DNA from: an uncultured Acetobacteraceae bacterium
Lineage (GTDB): Bacteria > Pseudomonadota > Alphaproteobacteria > Acetobacterales > Acetobacteraceae
DNA length: 14,534 nt
NCBI GenBank assembly: GCA_903839965.1
Contig: CAIMEK010000900.1
Span: 1-14,534, forward strand
Direction of reading: 5' to 3'
This document shows, in pieces, positions 13,829-14,534 of this stretch. The notes beneath the pieces are model-generated. The model worked only from the letters and a program-made list of their open reading frames with translations, was not told the DNA's origin and did not search any database. Each line of letters begins with the position of its first letter. Within the stretch, counting starts at the first letter, position 1. The translations under genes and the position numbers were made by a program.

Positions 13829-14534
13829 CCAACGGCGCCGCTTCGCGAGCAAATCGGACACCGACATAAACGTGTTGCGCGCCGTGTTCGTCATAGACGG
13901 TCAGGCGGTTGCGCCCCTTGCTGCCGGTTGAGGCCGGCAGGGTGAAGCGATGACCGGTTCTGCTACGGGTATCCGGCGCCCGGTCCAGGCGCAGCAGGTC
14001 GCAGGCAAACGCCTCGCGCGAATAGTCGGAGGCAGCGGTGGGCAGGAGGGTCAGCAAGGTATGGATATCATTGAGCGCGACCACTGGGCCATCGCCAGCC
14101 TGGTCGGCCCGCCAGGTGGGCTGAGCGATCCGGGCAAGGTAGGAATAAGCGTCGAACAGTTGCTCAAGGAATCGTCCCACGTCGAACCGGCTTGCCGCCT
14201 GGGCCTGCCGTAACCGCCGCACCAGCATGCTTGGGCGAAGCCCTCGCTCCAACTTGCGGCCAATCCGTACGGCGGGAATTTTCGCTTCCAATTTCAGCGC
14301 CAATGGAAATGCGGTCAATCGCCCGTCCCGCTCCGTCAGCACCACGCCCTGGGTGCGTGCCTCGGCCTGCAACTCGGCAAGGTACGAACCGTCCGCAAGC
14401 GCGGTGGCGGCATCGTAGCGCAACGAGTCCCGCGCGGTCTGGACAGAAAGGGTAAACAGTTCGGCCTGCCGTGGAATCGGATCAAATAAGCCTTCTAGTG
14501 GCGCAAGTTCGCCCGCATTTGTTTTCTTGCGCAG
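13803..14534 (-). CDS. Uncharacterised protein, first visible gene of the BrxD-like operon, 5' partial
   Basis: The frame is open to the right window edge and gives 243 residues of a longer protein. I do not recognise the family. Visible features are a predominantly helical middle (LERGLRPSMLVRRLRQAQAA then SRFDVGRFLEQLFDAYSYLA) and a basic segment before it. A beta-rich end follows (GHRFTLPASTGSKGRNRLTV then YDEHGAQHVYVGVRF), finishing in a short Asp-rich tail. No transmembrane helix, signal peptide or nuclease motif is seen in this part. Its 3' end overlaps the following gene, so it belongs to the same transcript. A TTG at 14423 could be taken as a start, but the reading frame and protein-like sequence (GELAPLEGLFDPIPRQAELF) continue beyond it, so the true start is outside. 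I looked for a TerB-type domain, expected in Shango-like systems, and did not see one in the visible part. Confidence 0.75.
   Translation of the reverse strand: MRKKTNAGELAPLEGLFDPIPRQAELFTLSVQTARDSLRYDAATALADGSYLAELQAEARTQGVVLTERDGRLTAFPLALKLEAKIPAVRIGRKLERGLRPSMLVRRLRQAQAASRFDVGRFLEQLFDAYSYLARIAQPTWRADQAGDGPVVALNDIHTLLTLLPTAASDYSREAFACDLLRLDRAPDTRSRTGHRFTLPASTGSKGRNRLTVYDEHGAQHVYVGVRFAREAAPLDDDDANHA

Noticed and set aside
11646..14534. Assignment as a complete BREX or Shango system
   Set aside because: No PglZ, BrxC/PglY, methylase or TerB-domain protein is visible and the helicase is broken, so only the ATPase family resemblance is supported.
1..14534. CRISPR arrays, tRNA/rRNA genes, insertion-sequence transposases, integrase or attachment sites
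   Set aside because: No regularly spaced repeats, tRNA/rRNA-like sequence or transposase/integrase motifs were seen on either strand.

Overview
This is a 14.5 kb window of high-GC bacterial chromosome, well above 60% GC by eye, with strong G/C third-position bias. The Tad/Cpa pilus genes, the class Ib aminotransferases and a TadD-like lipoprotein with a RodZ-type C-terminal domain suggest an alphaproteobacterium, plausibly Rhodospirillales/Acetobacteraceae. That assignment is inference; no rRNA, tRNA or CRISPR array is visible.

Layout. (1) 3-4486, plus strand: the end of a Tad (Flp pilus) operon, with the CpaF motor ATPase (5' end off the window), TadB and TadC inner-membrane platform proteins, and a TadD-like TPR lipoprotein. 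The first three are coupled by 4-base stop/start overlaps. (2) 4591-8026, plus strand: two adjacent, clearly related PLP-dependent class I aminotransferases, followed by a protein made of two GNAT acetyltransferase domains. A 13-bp tandem duplication sits on the stop/start junction before the GNAT gene. (3) 8027-8319: an intergenic stretch with a perfect 9-bp hairpin, then a ~250-bp element bounded by imperfect inverted repeats and filled with stem-loops. (4) 8320-11138: a probable small catabolic cluster, with a PDC-hydrolase-like amidohydrolase (minus), a divergent SnoaL/NTF2-like protein (plus), and a convergent ACS-type MFS carrier (minus). A 10-bp palindrome lies in the divergent intergenic region and a 16-bp hairpin lies between the convergent genes.

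(5) 11139-14534, minus strand: the most interesting part. A tightly packed operon enters from the right edge. It encodes an unrecognised protein (5' end off the window), an ATPase-like protein that has lost its Walker A motif, a BrxD/DUF2791-type (BREX ATP-binding family) ATPase with intact Walker A and B, and then the first ~45 codons of an SNF2-type helicase. The helicase piece carries motif I (LADDMGLGKT) but has a single-base frameshift. It stops abruptly and is joined at about 11500-11510 to the C-terminal remnant of a PotC/YdcV-type ABC permease, itself frameshifted once. The pairing of BREX-type ATPases with an SNF2 helicase resembles anti-phage or genome-defence operons. Here the system has been cut by a deletion or recombination, and its scar lies directly upstream of the MFS gene.
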